Below, one piece after another: positions 8,519 through 19,151 of a stretch of DNA of 64,000 nt (within the stretch, counting starts at the first letter, position 1; each line of letters begins with the position of its first letter). The notes under the pieces are model-generated. The model had not been told where the DNA came from. It saw only the letters and a list, made by a program, of their open reading frames with translations, and did not search any database. The translations under genes and the position numbers were made by a program. This DNA comes from Nocardia puris (lineage in GTDB: Bacteria > Actinomycetota > Actinomycetes > Mycobacteriales > Mycobacteriaceae), in assembly GCF_003315035.1 (NCBI RefSeq), contig NZ_QNRE01000007.1, forward strand, positions 186,001 to 250,000, read 5' to 3'.

Positions 8519-8962
8519 GTCATTGGTCAGAGTATGTGTGTCGAGTAACAACAGGCAAGAGCGTGGGCGTTGTGACGGGCAGCACTTGATGCCAGGTGGG
8601 GCATCACCGCACGTGGGGTCCGTGGCGCGAGGCGGGCGGGGGTCCTCGGTGGTGAGGAAGTCGAGATGACCGCCTGCCGGTCCATCGGATCGGGTGGGTT
8701 CGGAGTCGGCGAGCGCCGGATGTTCGCCGGGCATGCATGGTCAGTGCCGGAGGGCGCTCGGGTGCGCAGAGCCGAACCGGTCGTCGGGATCGCGGCCTGT
8801 CGGCTCGCGCACGGTCCGCGCGCGGAGGGAGCGTGGGGTGACGGTCGGGATCGCGACCGGGGGTCGGGCACGGTCCGCGCGCGGGTGGAGCGTGGTAGCG
8901 AAACCGTATGGACCACGGGTTGCCCGGCCGTGAAATCTGTTGGGAGCGCATAGGTTTGCCGG
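8519..8962. other. non-coding stretch between the transporter and SPFH genes
   Basis: About 440 bases with no gene I can defend. A short forward reading frame (8666-8953) has Arg/Gly-rich composition and no recognisable domain. The stretch contains the diverged 60-base duplication listed separately. Confidence 0.4.
8783..8903 (+). repeat. diverged tandem duplication of about 60 bp
   Basis: Unit one begins GTCGGGATCGCG at 8783 and contains GCACGGTCCGCGCGCGG at 8809; unit two begins with the same twelve bases at 8844 and contains GCACGGTCCGCGCGCGG at 8868. Both then run into GGAGCGTGG. The copies are 59-61 bases apart and differ in the middle. Confidence 0.6.
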
Positions 8963-8974
8963 TAGTGTGCGCTC

Positions 8975-10393
8975 ATGGGGAATCCGGGTAAGAACACCTA
9001 TCTCGACCAGGTCGTCGCGCAGCAGTCGGCGTTGGAGGACGACTTGCGGGCGCGTCGGTCGCCGAGCGGCACGTCGGTGGCGGTCGCGGCGCCGGCGGCG
9101 GCTCCCACGCCCGCCGGTGCGCCGCCGCCGCGACCGCGGGGCGCGCTGGGCAAGCGCGCCGAGCGGATCGGGGCGGCGCCGCAGCAGGCCGGCGGGGCGG
9201 GGCCCGTCGAGGTATGGGTGACGGGATACTGGCGCCGGCGCACGGTCCTGGTGCCGCCCAACGCTTTCGTGGTGCACACCCGGCGCGGCCGCAAGGAGCC
9301 GCTGCACATCGGGCTCGGCGTCTCGTTCCGCTACAACCCGTCCACCGACGCGTACCTGGTGGTGCCGGGTGCGATGCAGACCATCCTGATCAACGCCTAC
9401 TGCATCTGCCGCGAACTGCAAGGCGTGCTGGTCCAGGGCTACGTGCAGTGGATCATCGAGGATTTCGCCACCGCCTACCGCAAACTCGACTTCTCCGACG
9501 CCGAGGAGCCCATGCGGCTGGTCAATATCCAGCTGCGCGAACAGGCCGAGGCCGCCATCAAGGACAAGGTGTCCACGATGGGCGTGCGCGATGTGCTCAG
9601 CGACAAACAGCCCATCATCGAGGAGCTCACGGCGCGGCTGCGCGAGGTCGCCGAGGGCAGCGCGGACGGCGACCGCGGGCTCGGGCTGCGCATCGTCACC
9701 GTGCAGATCAAGGAGGCCGTGGTCAGCTCCGGCACACTGTGGGAGAACCTCCAGAAGCCCTACCGCACCGAACAGAACCAGCTCGCCCGGCTCGCGGAAC
9801 TGCAAGCGCAGGAAGTCATTTCGGCGCGCGAGACGCAGGCGCACCGGGCCGCCGAGGAACGCCGCATCGAGAACGAACGGGAACTGGCCGAGCTGCGTGC
9901 CCGGCACGAGTCCGCGCGCTTCGACCGCGAGACCGCCGAACGGATGCGCCGCACCACCCGCGAACACGACGACGAACGCGCCGTCGCCGAACTCGCCAAC
10001 CAGACCGCGCTGCACGCCCTGCGCCTGGAACGCGAGAAGCACGCCGAGCAGGTCGAGAACCTGCGGTTGCGCGAGGAACTGCGCAGGCTCGAACTCGACG
10101 CCGAACTGGCGCTCGACGAGGCGCGGCAGCGTTCCGAGCACGAGGGCAAGATGCTGGCGCTGGACCGCGCCCGGCGCCGCGTCGACAACGACAACGCGCA
10201 GAACGAGGCCAATGTGCGGGCGGCGCTGGTGGCGAATCTGCCGGAGATCGTGTCCAAGCTGCCCGCGCCCGCGGAACTGAAGACCTACCAGCTGGGTGGT
10301 GACCTGTCCGGCCTCGGCGCGCTGCTGGCGCAGTTCACGGCGCTGCTGGAATCGTGGTCGGAGCCCGGGAAGGGCGAAGAACGCGCCGGCTGA
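8975..10393 (+). CDS. SPFH/band-7-like protein with a long coiled coil
   Basis: A 472-residue soluble protein. A Pro/Ala-rich N-terminal stretch (residues 1-70) precedes a domain with SPFH/band-7 features (VLVPPNAFVVHTRRG, then TAYRKLDFSDAEE and ALRKD-like amphipathic segments, GVRDVLSDKQPIIEEL). Residues of about 260-430 form an almost unbroken charged coiled coil (ERRIENERELAELRARHES and onwards). No transmembrane helix is seen, so it may assemble as a membrane-associated or cytoplasmic scaffold. A TAGTGT -10 box ends six bases before the ATG, so the mRNA may be leaderless. Its partners are not evident. Confidence 0.65.
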   Translation: MGNPGKNTYLDQVVAQQSALEDDLRARRSPSGTSVAVAAPAAAPTPAGAPPPRPRGALGKRAERIGAAPQQAGGAGPVEVWVTGYWRRRTVLVPPNAFVVHTRRGRKEPLHIGLGVSFRYNPSTDAYLVVPGAMQTILINAYCICRELQGVLVQGYVQWIIEDFATAYRKLDFSDAEEPMRLVNIQLREQAEAAIKDKVSTMGVRDVLSDKQPIIEELTARLREVAEGSADGDRGLGLRIVTVQIKEAVVSSGTLWENLQKPYRTEQNQLARLAELQAQEVISARETQAHRAAEERRIENERELAELRARHESARFDRETAERMRRTTREHDDERAVAELANQTALHALRLEREKHAEQVENLRLREELRRLELDAELALDEARQRSEHEGKMLALDRARRRVDNDNAQNEANVRAALVANLPEIVSKLPAPAELKTYQLGGDLSGLGALLAQFTALLESWSEPGKGEERAG

Positions 10394-10470
10394 GCGGGGC
10401 GGGGGTGACGGCCACCAGGTTGATTGCGCACAATGGAATGGGTGGTTACCGTCGAGTAGGAGGTGGTGTC

Positions 10471-10914
10471 GTGTCGGGGCTCGAGGAACTGCAGCTCGAC
10501 AACCAGGTGTGCTTCGCGCTGTACGCCGCCTCGCGCGCCCTCACGCGGCTCTATCGTCCGTTGCTGGACGACTTGGGCCTCACCTATCCGCAGTACTTGG
10601 TGATGCTCGTGCTCTGGGAGCGGGACACGGTGACGGTGAAGGGGCTGGGGGAGGCGCTGGACCTCGACTCCGGCACGCTCTCCCCGTTATTGAAGCGCCT
10701 CGAATCGACCGGATTGATCACCCGCGTGCGGTCCTCGGAGGACGAGAGGTCGGTCATCGTGCAGCTCACCGAGGACGGTGTGGCGTTGCGCGACCGGGCC
10801 CAGCACGTGCCGAGGCGGCTGGCCGAGGCCACCGGCCTCGAGCGGGACGAGCTGGCCGATCTGCGGGCGCGGTTGCGCGGACTGGCCGACACGGTCGGCG
10901 GCGCCCGCCACTGA
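10471..10914 (+). CDS. MarR-family regulator, OhrR-like
   Basis: A 147-residue winged-helix regulator starting at a GTG with AGGAGGT at 10458-10464. The N-terminal segment NQVCFALYAASRALTRLYR carries the single conserved cysteine of OhrR, which senses organic hydroperoxides by oxidation, and LTYPQYLVMLVLWE is the matching OhrR helix. The winged helix follows (LDSGTLSPLLKRLESTGLI). OhrR normally controls an ohr peroxidase gene nearby, but none is visible here, so this one is an orphan acting elsewhere or a regulator of a different target. Confidence 0.85.
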   Translation: MSGLEELQLDNQVCFALYAASRALTRLYRPLLDDLGLTYPQYLVMLVLWERDTVTVKGLGEALDLDSGTLSPLLKRLESTGLITRVRSSEDERSVIVQLTEDGVALRDRAQHVPRRLAEATGLERDELADLRARLRGLADTVGGARH

Positions 10915-10931
10915 GCCGGGACGCACGAGAA

Positions 10932-10956
10932 TGGCCCAGCCGGGGCGGCTGGGCCA
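10932..10956. terminator. hairpin between convergent genes
   Basis: TGGCCCAGCC at 10932-10941 pairs with GGCTGGGCCA at 10947-10956 across a five-base loop. It lies between the MarR stop and the end of the convergent small gene and may stop transcription from both sides; there is no T-run. Confidence 0.6.
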
Positions 10957-10971
10957 CTGCGTGCGGACAGC

Positions 10972-11184
10972 TCAGTTGGCGGCTGCCGGTACCCACGAGG
11001 TCGCGGCCACGGCGGACCGTTTGCGCATGGCCGCGAAGCTGTGCCGGGCCGGACTGATCAGCGCGGTGAACCACGAGCGGCGGTGCTCGGCGAGCGCGGC
11101 CGCGACGGCGGGGATCTCGATGCAGTGCACACCGCCCGCCATACCCAGGCGGTGGCGACCCGTCTGGTTGATTCTGGTGCCCAA
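10972..11184 (-). CDS. small basic protein of unknown function
   Basis: Seventy residues beginning MGTRINQTGRHRLGMAGG from a TTG at 11182-11184, with AAAGGA seven bases upstream. It is rich in Arg and Ala with a central amphipathic helix (EIPAVAAALAEHRRSWFTAL). I do not recognise it. The ribosome site, the bounding hairpin terminator and the reasonable composition support a gene, but without homologues it remains tentative. Confidence 0.45.
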   Translation of the reverse strand: MGTRINQTGRHRLGMAGGVHCIEIPAVAAALAEHRRSWFTALISPARHSFAAMRKRSAVAATSWVPAAAN

Positions 11185-11547
11185 TGGTGTTCCTTTGCTT
11201 GCTGGTTCTGGCCTCGCCACGGCGAAGATTAGCCGAACGAAAGTGCTGTGCCGTGTATTTTGCGGAAGTAATTGCCTCGGCGTGTCGGAAAGTTACCGTG
11301 CGCGAGGGGTGCCGCGCCGGAAATGTTGCGAATCGGTCTCGGCCGCGTCACGGATCGGGCAAACAGGGGCAGCGGAGGTGAATTTGCCGGTGCGACTGGG
11401 TAATCCGCCCGGTTGTAGCCGTCGCGGTGCAATTCGCGCCGGGCGGCCGGGCGCGGTGGCCCCGGTCGGGGGCGCGCCCGGCCGCCCGGCGAGCGTCGGC
11501 CGACGGGTGCGCGGCGGGGGCGCGGCGATGGATGCGAGACTGGGCCG
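11185..11547. other. intergenic region upstream of coaE
   Basis: About 360 bases, less GC-rich near 11220-11300 than the surroundings. It must hold the promoter of the small reverse gene and that of coaE. A weak -10-like GAGACT ends six bases before the coaE ATG. No other gene or structure is convincing. Confidence 0.4.
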
Positions 11548-12738
11548 ATGTTGCGGATCGGCCTCACGGGAGGCATGGGAGCGGGCAAGTCGACGGTGGC
11601 ACGTGTTCTCGCCGAATGCGGTGCGGTGCTCATCGACTCGGATGTGATCGCCAGGGAGGTCGTCGCGCCGGGCACCGACGGCCTCGCCGCGCTCGTGGAG
11701 GCGTTCGGCCGGGGCATCCTGGCCGCCGACGGCAGCCTGGACCGGCCCGCGCTGGCCGCCGTGGCGTTCGCCGACGACGAGGCCCGCGCCACACTGAATT
11801 CCATCACCCATCCGCGCGTCGGAAAACGCACGGCGGAATTGATTTCGGCGGCGCCCGCGGATGCCGTGGTGGTGCAGGATATTCCGCTGCTGGTGGAAAA
11901 CGGGTTGGCGCCGTTGATGAATCTCACCGTGATCGTCGACGTGCCCGCGGAAACGCGAATTCGGCGGCTCGTGGAATTCCGCGGAGTCGCCGAAGCCGAT
12001 GCGCGCGCGCGAATTGCCGCGCAGGCCACCGACGAACAGCGGCGCGAGGTGGCCGACGTATTGCTCGACAACAGCGGCGAGCCCGGCGCGGTGGACGCGG
12101 CGGTGCGGGAGCTGTGGGAGCGGCGCCTGGTGCCGTTCGAACGCAACCTGCGCTCCGGGACGGTCGCGGCGAGCGGCGGGTACCGGCTGGTGCCGCACGA
12201 CCCGGAGTGGGAGGCGCAGGCGCGCCGGCTGATCGCGCGGCTGTGGGTGGCGTGCGGGCCCGCCGCGCGCGGCATCGAGCACATCGGTTCCACCGCGGTG
12301 CCCGGGTTGCCCGCCAAGGACATGCTCGACATCCAGATCACCGTGGCCGATCTCGACGCCGCCGACGGGGTGCGCGACGCGCTCGGGGCCGCTGGCTTCC
12401 CGCTGAAACCGGATGTCACCCACGACAACCCGAAGCCGACCGCGGACGACCCCGACGGCACCGACCGCGCGCTGTGGGCCAAGCGCCTGCACGGCAACGC
12501 CGACCCGGGCCGTCCCGCCAACGTGCACATTCGCGTCGACGGCACGCCGGGGCAGCGCTTCGCCCTGGCCTTCCGCGACCGCTTGCGCGCCGACGCCGAC
12601 CTGCGCGAGGAGTACCTGGCGGTGAAGCGGGACGCCGAGGCGAAGGCGAGCGGACTCACGGGCGAGGCCGCGGGCGACGCGTATTACGCCGTGAAGGAGC
12701 CGTGGTTCGACGAGGTATACCGGCGTTTGCTCGGCTGA
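11548..12738 (+). CDS. coaE: dephospho-CoA kinase fused to a GrpB (UPF0157) domain
   Basis: A 396-residue two-domain protein. Residues 1-200 are dephospho-CoA kinase, which phosphorylates dephospho-CoA at the ribose 3'-hydroxyl in the last step of CoA synthesis: the P-loop [12 protein letters not shown] is at residues 5-16, and [10 protein letters not shown] and the lid region ([17 protein letters not shown]) follow. Residues of about 210-396 form a GrpB/UPF0157 nucleotidyltransferase-like domain ([18 protein letters not shown]). The same fusion is found in M. tuberculosis CoaE. It lies between rpsA and the DUF402/uvrB genes as in mycobacteria. Confidence 0.95.
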   Translation: MLRIGLTGGMGAGKSTVARVLAECGAVLIDSDVIAREVVAPGTDGLAALVEAFGRGILAADGSLDRPALAAVAFADDEARATLNSITHPRVGKRTAELISAAPADAVVVQDIPLLVENGLAPLMNLTVIVDVPAETRIRRLVEFRGVAEADARARIAAQATDEQRREVADVLLDNSGEPGAVDAAVRELWERRLVPFERNLRSGTVAASGGYRLVPHDPEWEAQARRLIARLWVACGPAARGIEHIGSTAVPGLPAKDMLDIQITVADLDAADGVRDALGAAGFPLKPDVTHDNPKPTADDPDGTDRALWAKRLHGNADPGRPANVHIRVDGTPGQRFALAFRDRLRADADLREEYLAVKRDAEAKASGLTGEAAGDAYYAVKEPWFDEVYRRLLG

Positions 12739-13352
12739 GAATCCGGTGGCGCGCCGGGGAATTGCGCGCGGCTTGCGCGTAATTCCTTGGCGGCGGCCCG
12801 CTCCCGGATGCGCACCGGCGACAGTTGTTTCAGTGGAATGGATTCGGTGCGCGCGAGTGGTCCCGATCACGATCGCGGTCGTGGACGCATGATCAATTCC
12901 GCGGGTGTCCGGTGAGTGGCGCGGAATCTGTCGGCGGGTGGAATTCGCCGGCGCGGACGGGGAGTGGCGCGGCCGGTGCGTCGGCCCGGGTCTCGGCTCC
13001 TGCGTGCTGTGGCCGCCACTCGCGCGCCGCTGCCGAGGTTGCAGAGTGATCCCGCCCGGGGACAGCGGGCCGAAGGCGAGCGCGACACCGCGGACGGCCG
13101 CGCGCTCGTCGCCATCTCGGCCCCGGGAGCCCTGCCGGCGTCGTGGCCTGCCCGCCCGGGGGTTGCGCCGCGCTCGCCCGTCTCCGTGTCGCCAGACCGC
13201 GTGGTCTGCGATCTCGGCCGCACCGCGCTCCCCATACCCCCTGATCAGCGCCGTGAAACGCGGATATTTCAGAAATTGCCGTGCGGTTGCGTTCGACTGT
13301 GTACCGTTGCGCCCACCCACGGTGAAAGTGGGTAGGGAGCACAGGAAGTTCG
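12739..13352. other. gene-poor stretch downstream of coaE
   Basis: About 610 bases. Reading frames on both strands exist but are Arg/Pro/Ser-rich with no domain, no good ribosome site and no sensible start, so I call none. The right end holds the promoter region of the secreted-protein gene, including the short inverted repeat CCCAC/GTGGG near 13315-13331 and an AGGAAG ribosome site. Confidence 0.45.
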
Positions 13353-13787
13353 ATGAGCATGACAGCACCACACCGCCCGTTGCGCCGCGCCGGTTTCGGC
13401 CTCACCGCCTTCGGCGCGATGACCGCCGTCGCGGTCCTCACCGCACCGCACGCCTCGGCGTGGGTCGGCAACCTCGAGGTGTCCGGCAAGGATCACACCG
13501 TGGGTTGCACCTACACGCTGACCGCGTCGGTCGAGGTGGACCGGGTCTCCACGGTGAAGTTCACCGACAACGGCAAGGAGATCCCCGGCAGCCCCGTCGC
13601 CCCGTCGCTGCTCAGCAACAAGGTGAGCATCAAGTGGACCCCGTCGACCCCGGGCGCCCACAAGCTCGAGGCCAGGCAGATCCTGATCAGCGACTCGATC
13701 ACCGTCCAGGTGGCCGAGGGCGCCAGTTCCGGCAGCGCGGGCGGCTGCGGTGGCCTGCTCGGCGGGCTGATCCCCGGGTCGTCGTAG
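13353..13787 (+). CDS. secreted Ig-like small protein
   Basis: A 144-residue exported protein. Residues 1-31 form a Sec signal peptide (basic RPLRR, a hydrophobic core AMTAVAVLTAP, cleavage after ASA). The mature part looks like a single bacterial Ig-like/Ig_3 beta-sandwich (VEVDRVSTVKFTDNGKEI then IKWTPSTPGAHKLEARQ). It has two cysteines, one in VGCTYT and one in a Gly-rich tail. Such proteins are common in Nocardia and related genera and are presumably surface-associated. AGGAAG precedes the ATG. Function unknown. Confidence 0.75.
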   Translation: MSMTAPHRPLRRAGFGLTAFGAMTAVAVLTAPHASAWVGNLEVSGKDHTVGCTYTLTASVEVDRVSTVKFTDNGKEIPGSPVAPSLLSNKVSIKWTPSTPGAHKLEARQILISDSITVQVAEGASSGSAGGCGGLLGGLIPGSS

Positions 13788-13851
13788 CGGCACCGCGCGC
13801 AGTCGAGGGCGATCGCCCGGCGGAACCCCTTGCCGCCGGGCGATCGGCGTG

Positions 13852-14376
13852 TCAGCGCCAGGTCAGCGTCAGGCCCAGCGATTCGGTCCAGCGGTCGAAG
13901 GAGTGGCCGTGGGCGGCGATCCCATCGATGGCCGCGGTGGCGTGCTCGATCGCCGCCTGCGCCTCGGCAGCGCCGAGCAGGCCCTGGGCGTGCGCGGCCA
14001 GCAACTCGTCCACGTCGAGCAGTTCGGTCTCGCGTTCGGAGCGCACCACGATGTCGAGGTAATGGTCGATCGAGCGCCAGCGTTTCGGCTCGATCTCGGT
14101 GAACTCGCCGATGTCGAGGTAGTAATCCTGATCACGGTGGTGGATCGGGTTGTAGTGGAAGACCGTGGCGCGCAGCGAGAGTTCGGGCAGCAACCAGGAC
14201 TCCATGTAGTGGAACTGCGGATGATCGGCGGTCCGTGCCATGTACAGGCCCCACGGCTCGACGTGATAGCGCTCGACCTCCCGCACGAAGCCCTTGGGGT
14301 CGGTGTTGGTCAGGCTTGCGACATCGAAGTATTCGACTTTGGGCCGGTGGACGTCCGGTGCGGGTGCCTGTGTCAT
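13852..14376 (-). CDS. DUF402-family protein
   Basis: A 174-residue protein of the DUF402 family, recognised from WGLYMARTADHPQFHYMESW and the acidic segment DYYLDIGEF. Members include nucleoside-phosphate phosphatases, and the metal-binding acidic residues of the family (DQDYYLD, IVVRSERETELLDVDEL) appear intact. It corresponds by position to the conserved gene between coaE and uvrB in M. tuberculosis. The ATG at 14376 is preferred over an upstream in-frame start because the preceding residues are not family-like. It is divergent from uvrB. Confidence 0.8.
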   Translation of the reverse strand: MTQAPAPDVHRPKVEYFDVASLTNTDPKGFVREVERYHVEPWGLYMARTADHPQFHYMESWLLPELSLRATVFHYNPIHHRDQDYYLDIGEFTEIEPKRWRSIDHYLDIVVRSERETELLDVDELLAAHAQGLLGAAEAQAAIEHATAAIDGIAAHGHSFDRWTESLGLTLTWR

Positions 14377-14617
14377 GTCATCAGAATCTACCGTCGCGCC
14401 CGCCGCGTCGAGCGGTGCGCGGATCGGATCCCCGCCGCGTGCGCCCGGTAATTGAAAATTGCAATTTCTTGATTTGCCAATTGGTAGCTGATGTCGATAG
14501 CCTGTGCGCGGCCCAGGCACGCGTGTTCCTCATCGGTATCCGCTCCGCCGCGAGTGGGGCCGGGCGGGAGGGGAGTTCGGCCCCACTCGCCGGGTGTGTC
14601 CCGTGGTCACGAGGAAT

Positions 14618-14640
14618 CTGTCGGTGCCCGCGCCTACCCT
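14618..14640 (+). promoter_or_regulatory. PafBC/RecA-NDp-type DNA-damage promoter of uvrB
   Basis: CTGTCGGTG at 14618-14626, eight bases, then TACCCT at 14635-14640. The LexA-independent mycobacterial damage promoter has the form TTGTC(A/G)GTG-N8-TANNNT; this site differs only in the first base. The -10 box ends seven bases before the uvrB ATG, so transcription should begin at the start codon. Confidence 0.65.
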
Positions 14641-14647
14641 GGACGAC

Positions 14648-16819
<2,172 letters not shown>

Positions 16820-16842
16820 GCGCCGGGGGACCGGCCGGGTGC

Positions 16843-17313
16843 TCAGCCCTGGCCGGCCATCCACTCGGTGACCCGCCGGTCGGCCTCCTCGCGGGAGACG
16901 TCCTCGACGCGGGTCATCACGGCCCAGCGGTGGCCGAACGGGTCGATGATCACGCCGTAGCGGTCACCGGTCACGAAGGTCTGCACCTCTTCGGCCAGTC
17001 GCGCCCCGCGTTCCACGGCGCGCTGCACCGCGGCGTCCACGTCGGGGCAGTAGTGCACGATCGAGGTGTGCACCCAGCCGTCCTGCGGCGCGCGAACACC
17101 GTTGTCGGGCATCGGCACTCCGAGCTGGAGCGTCGAGTCGCCGAGCTTCAGCTCGGCGTGGGCGGGCTGGCCGTCGGGCAGGTCGAAGCGGCTGATCACC
17201 TCCGCGCCGAACACCTCGGCGTAGAACTCGATCGCCTTCGCGGCCTCGGCGACCGCCAGGAAACACGTGATCGAGTGGTAGCCCTCGGGGATCGGATTCA
17301 CACTTGCTGTCAT
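16843..17313 (-). CDS. VOC-superfamily protein, PhnB-like
   Basis: A 156-residue glyoxalase/bleomycin-resistance (VOC) fold protein of the PhnB-like subgroup. The two beta-alpha-beta-beta-beta modules read as HSITCFLAVAEAAKAIEFYAEVFGAE and VDAAVQRAVERGARLAEEVQTFVTGDRYGVIIDPFGHRW. The metal-site positions of VOC enzymes cannot be assigned with confidence. Such proteins act as isomerases, dioxygenases or resistance proteins. It is divergent from the AraC-family gene across 65 bases, so the regulator may control it. Confidence 0.8.
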   Translation of the reverse strand: MTASVNPIPEGYHSITCFLAVAEAAKAIEFYAEVFGAEVISRFDLPDGQPAHAELKLGDSTLQLGVPMPDNGVRAPQDGWVHTSIVHYCPDVDAAVQRAVERGARLAEEVQTFVTGDRYGVIIDPFGHRWAVMTRVEDVSREEADRRVTEWMAGQG

Positions 17314-17378
17314 GGGATCGACTCTCGCAGGATGCCCGCCGCCGATCTTGTAAGAACGCGACAACCGGGGCGGCGCCC

Positions 17379-18245
17379 GTGACGGCCGACGACCGCACCG
17401 CGCGCGAGAGCGACAAGGGCATCCTGCATCCGGGCGAGCAGGCCCGGCACCGCAGCCTGCACCGGCTGGCGCCCGGCCCGGTCGTGGGCGAGTTCGTCGA
17501 GTGGTACTGGGTGGTGCGCTGGGATCTGCGCGGGCAACCGCTCTATAGGGCCGAGGTACTGCCGTTCCCGTGCGTCAACGTGAGTTTCGAGAGTTCCGAG
17601 CAGCGCACCGGCGGCTTCGTGAACGGCGTCTACACCACCAAGTTCACGCGGGAGCTGACCGGACTGGGCACCACGTTCGGCGTGCGGTTCCGCGCGGGCG
17701 GGTTCGGGGCGTTCACCGGCGTGGACGTGGGGTCGCTGCGCGACCGGGCGGTGCCGCTGGGCGAGGTGTTCCCCGACGCGGGTGACCTGGTCGGAGAGGT
17801 GCTGTGCGCGGAGTCCGACGAGCGTAAACGCGCGCTGGTGGAGGCGTACCTGGGCGGGCGCATCGGGCGCGCCGAGGACGACACCTATCGCCTGGTGCGG
17901 CGCATCGTGTACGCGATGGAGCACGATCGCGCCCTCACCCGCGTCGACCAGGTCACCGAGCGGTTCGGCGTCCCGGTGCGCACGGTGCAGCGCATGTTCC
18001 GCCGCTACGTGGGCGCGGGGCCCAAGTGGGTGCTGCGCCGCTACCGATTGCAGGACGGGGCGCAGCTGCTCGCGCGCGGCCGGGTCGCCGATCTCGCCGC
18101 GCTCGCCGTGGAGCTCGGCTATTTCGATCAGGCCCATTTCTCGCGCGAGTTCACCGCGGAGATCGGAATGCCGCCGCTGGAGTACGCGCGGCATTCCCTG
18201 GCGGCCGCGCGGGATTTGCCGGTGCGCGCCGAGGCGGTGTCCTGA
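17379..18245 (+). CDS. AraC-family transcriptional regulator
   Basis: A 288-residue regulator starting at a GTG at 17379. The N-terminal half (residues 20-150, HRLAPGPVVGEFVEWYWVVRW and LGTTFGVRFRAGGFGAF) is the sensor domain common in actinobacterial AraC proteins of the DUF6597 type. The C-terminal half carries two helix-turn-helix motifs (VDQVTERFGVPVRTVQRMF and VADLAALAVELGYFDQAHF). It is divergent from the VOC gene and probably regulates it. The effector is unknown. Confidence 0.85.
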   Translation: MTADDRTARESDKGILHPGEQARHRSLHRLAPGPVVGEFVEWYWVVRWDLRGQPLYRAEVLPFPCVNVSFESSEQRTGGFVNGVYTTKFTRELTGLGTTFGVRFRAGGFGAFTGVDVGSLRDRAVPLGEVFPDAGDLVGEVLCAESDERKRALVEAYLGGRIGRAEDDTYRLVRRIVYAMEHDRALTRVDQVTERFGVPVRTVQRMFRRYVGAGPKWVLRRYRLQDGAQLLARGRVADLAALAVELGYFDQAHFSREFTAEIGMPPLEYARHSLAAARDLPVRAEAVS

Positions 18246-18638
18246 ATCCCGCGATAAAGGGGCCGGGCGAATTCCGTTCCCCGCGCCGACTCGGTAAAGC
18301 CCGCGGCAACGCGACTGGTCAAGGGCCCAGGAGCCCCGTTCGTCAAGGCCCTGCGACCCTTCGTGTGATGAATATCCCAGGGGCGCAAGAACGTTCGCCT
18401 CGCTTGTGAAATATCACAGGAATCGGCGCCGGAATTGGAATCGGCGCAGGTAGTCGTGGCCACGCGCCAATGCGGCCCACCCCGGGCGCGGCGAATGCCC
18501 GACATCGCGGAGTGTGATGTGTTGCGATTTCTGCTGTTTCCGGTCCGTTTGCCGCTATGGTCGGACCAGTCGCCGCGCCGGTGCCCGACTTCGCTCGACG
18601 CCGGACGCAGGCACCCGACCCGCACAGTTGGAGGAGAG
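18246..18638. promoter_or_regulatory. promoter region of the universal stress gene with TGTGA/TCACA sites
   Basis: About 390 bases without a gene. It holds a palindrome TGTGA-AATA-TCACA at 18405-18418 and two further TGTGA half-sites at 18364-18368 and near 18511-18515. The canonical CRP/GlxR site has a six-base spacer, so the four-base spacer here is not a normal match. The gene downstream is probably a cAMP-binding stress protein. Confidence 0.45.
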
Positions 18639-19091
18639 ATGACCGCCTACCGGACGATTGTCGTCGGCACCGATGGCTCGGATTCGTCGTACGTAGCCGT
18701 CGAGAAGGCCGGGGCGCTGGCAGCCGACGCGGACGCCACCCTGATCGTGGCCTGCGCCTACTACCCGACCGACGACCGTGACGTCGCCGCCGCGGCCGAC
18801 GTGCTCAAGGACGAGGCGTACCAGGTGCGCGGCTCCGCGCCCACCAACGAGATCCTGCGCACCGCGCGCGACAAGGCCACCGCCGTGGGCGCGAAGAACA
18901 TCGTGGAGCGCTCCATCGTCGGCGAGCCGGTCGAATCGCTGCTGAACCTGGTCAAGGAAACCGAGGCCGACCTCCTGGTCGTCGGTAACCGCGGCCTGAA
19001 CACCCTGGCCGGCCGCCTGCTCGGCTCGGTCCCGTCCGACGTGGCGCGCAAGTCGCGCTCGGACGTGCTGATCGTTCACACGGTCCGCTAA
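18639..19091 (+). CDS. universal stress protein, Rv1636-like (cAMP-binding type)
   Basis: A 150-residue single-domain UspA protein with GGAGGAG five to seven bases before the ATG. The N-terminal strand is VVGTDGSDSS, and the nucleotide-site segment VVGNRGLNTLAGRLLGSVPSD (in two parts of the site) gives the G-x2-G-x9-G pattern. It closely resembles M. tuberculosis Rv1636 (TB15.3) in sequence and place, between uvrB and uvrA; that protein is known to bind cAMP abundantly. It may buffer or sense cAMP. A bidirectional hairpin follows. Confidence 0.9.
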   Translation: MTAYRTIVVGTDGSDSSYVAVEKAGALAADADATLIVACAYYPTDDRDVAAAADVLKDEAYQVRGSAPTNEILRTARDKATAVGAKNIVERSIVGEPVESLLNLVKETEADLLVVGNRGLNTLAGRLLGSVPSDVARKSRSDVLIVHTVR

Positions 19092-19101
19092 CCGTCACCG
19101 C

Positions 19102-19144
19102 CGAAGGCCCCGCGCCGCACGCCGAGTGCGACGCGGGGCCTTCG
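19102..19144. terminator. bidirectional terminator between usp and helD
   Basis: CGAAGGCCCCGCG at 19102-19114 pairs with 19132-19144; after one mismatch an inner stem CGCAC/GTGCG closes on a five-base loop. It sits between two convergent genes and can serve both. Confidence 0.8.
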
Positions 19145-19151
19145 TGCGTTC

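Noticed and set aside
8666-8953. Forward reading frame of 95 codons before the SPFH gene
   Set aside because: Arg/Gly-rich composition made by the 60-bp duplication, no ribosome site and no recognisable family.
12867-13235. Reverse reading frame of 122 codons downstream of coaE
   Set aside because: Arg/Pro/Ser-rich, no ribosome site, no domain, and overlapped by equally poor frames on the other strand.
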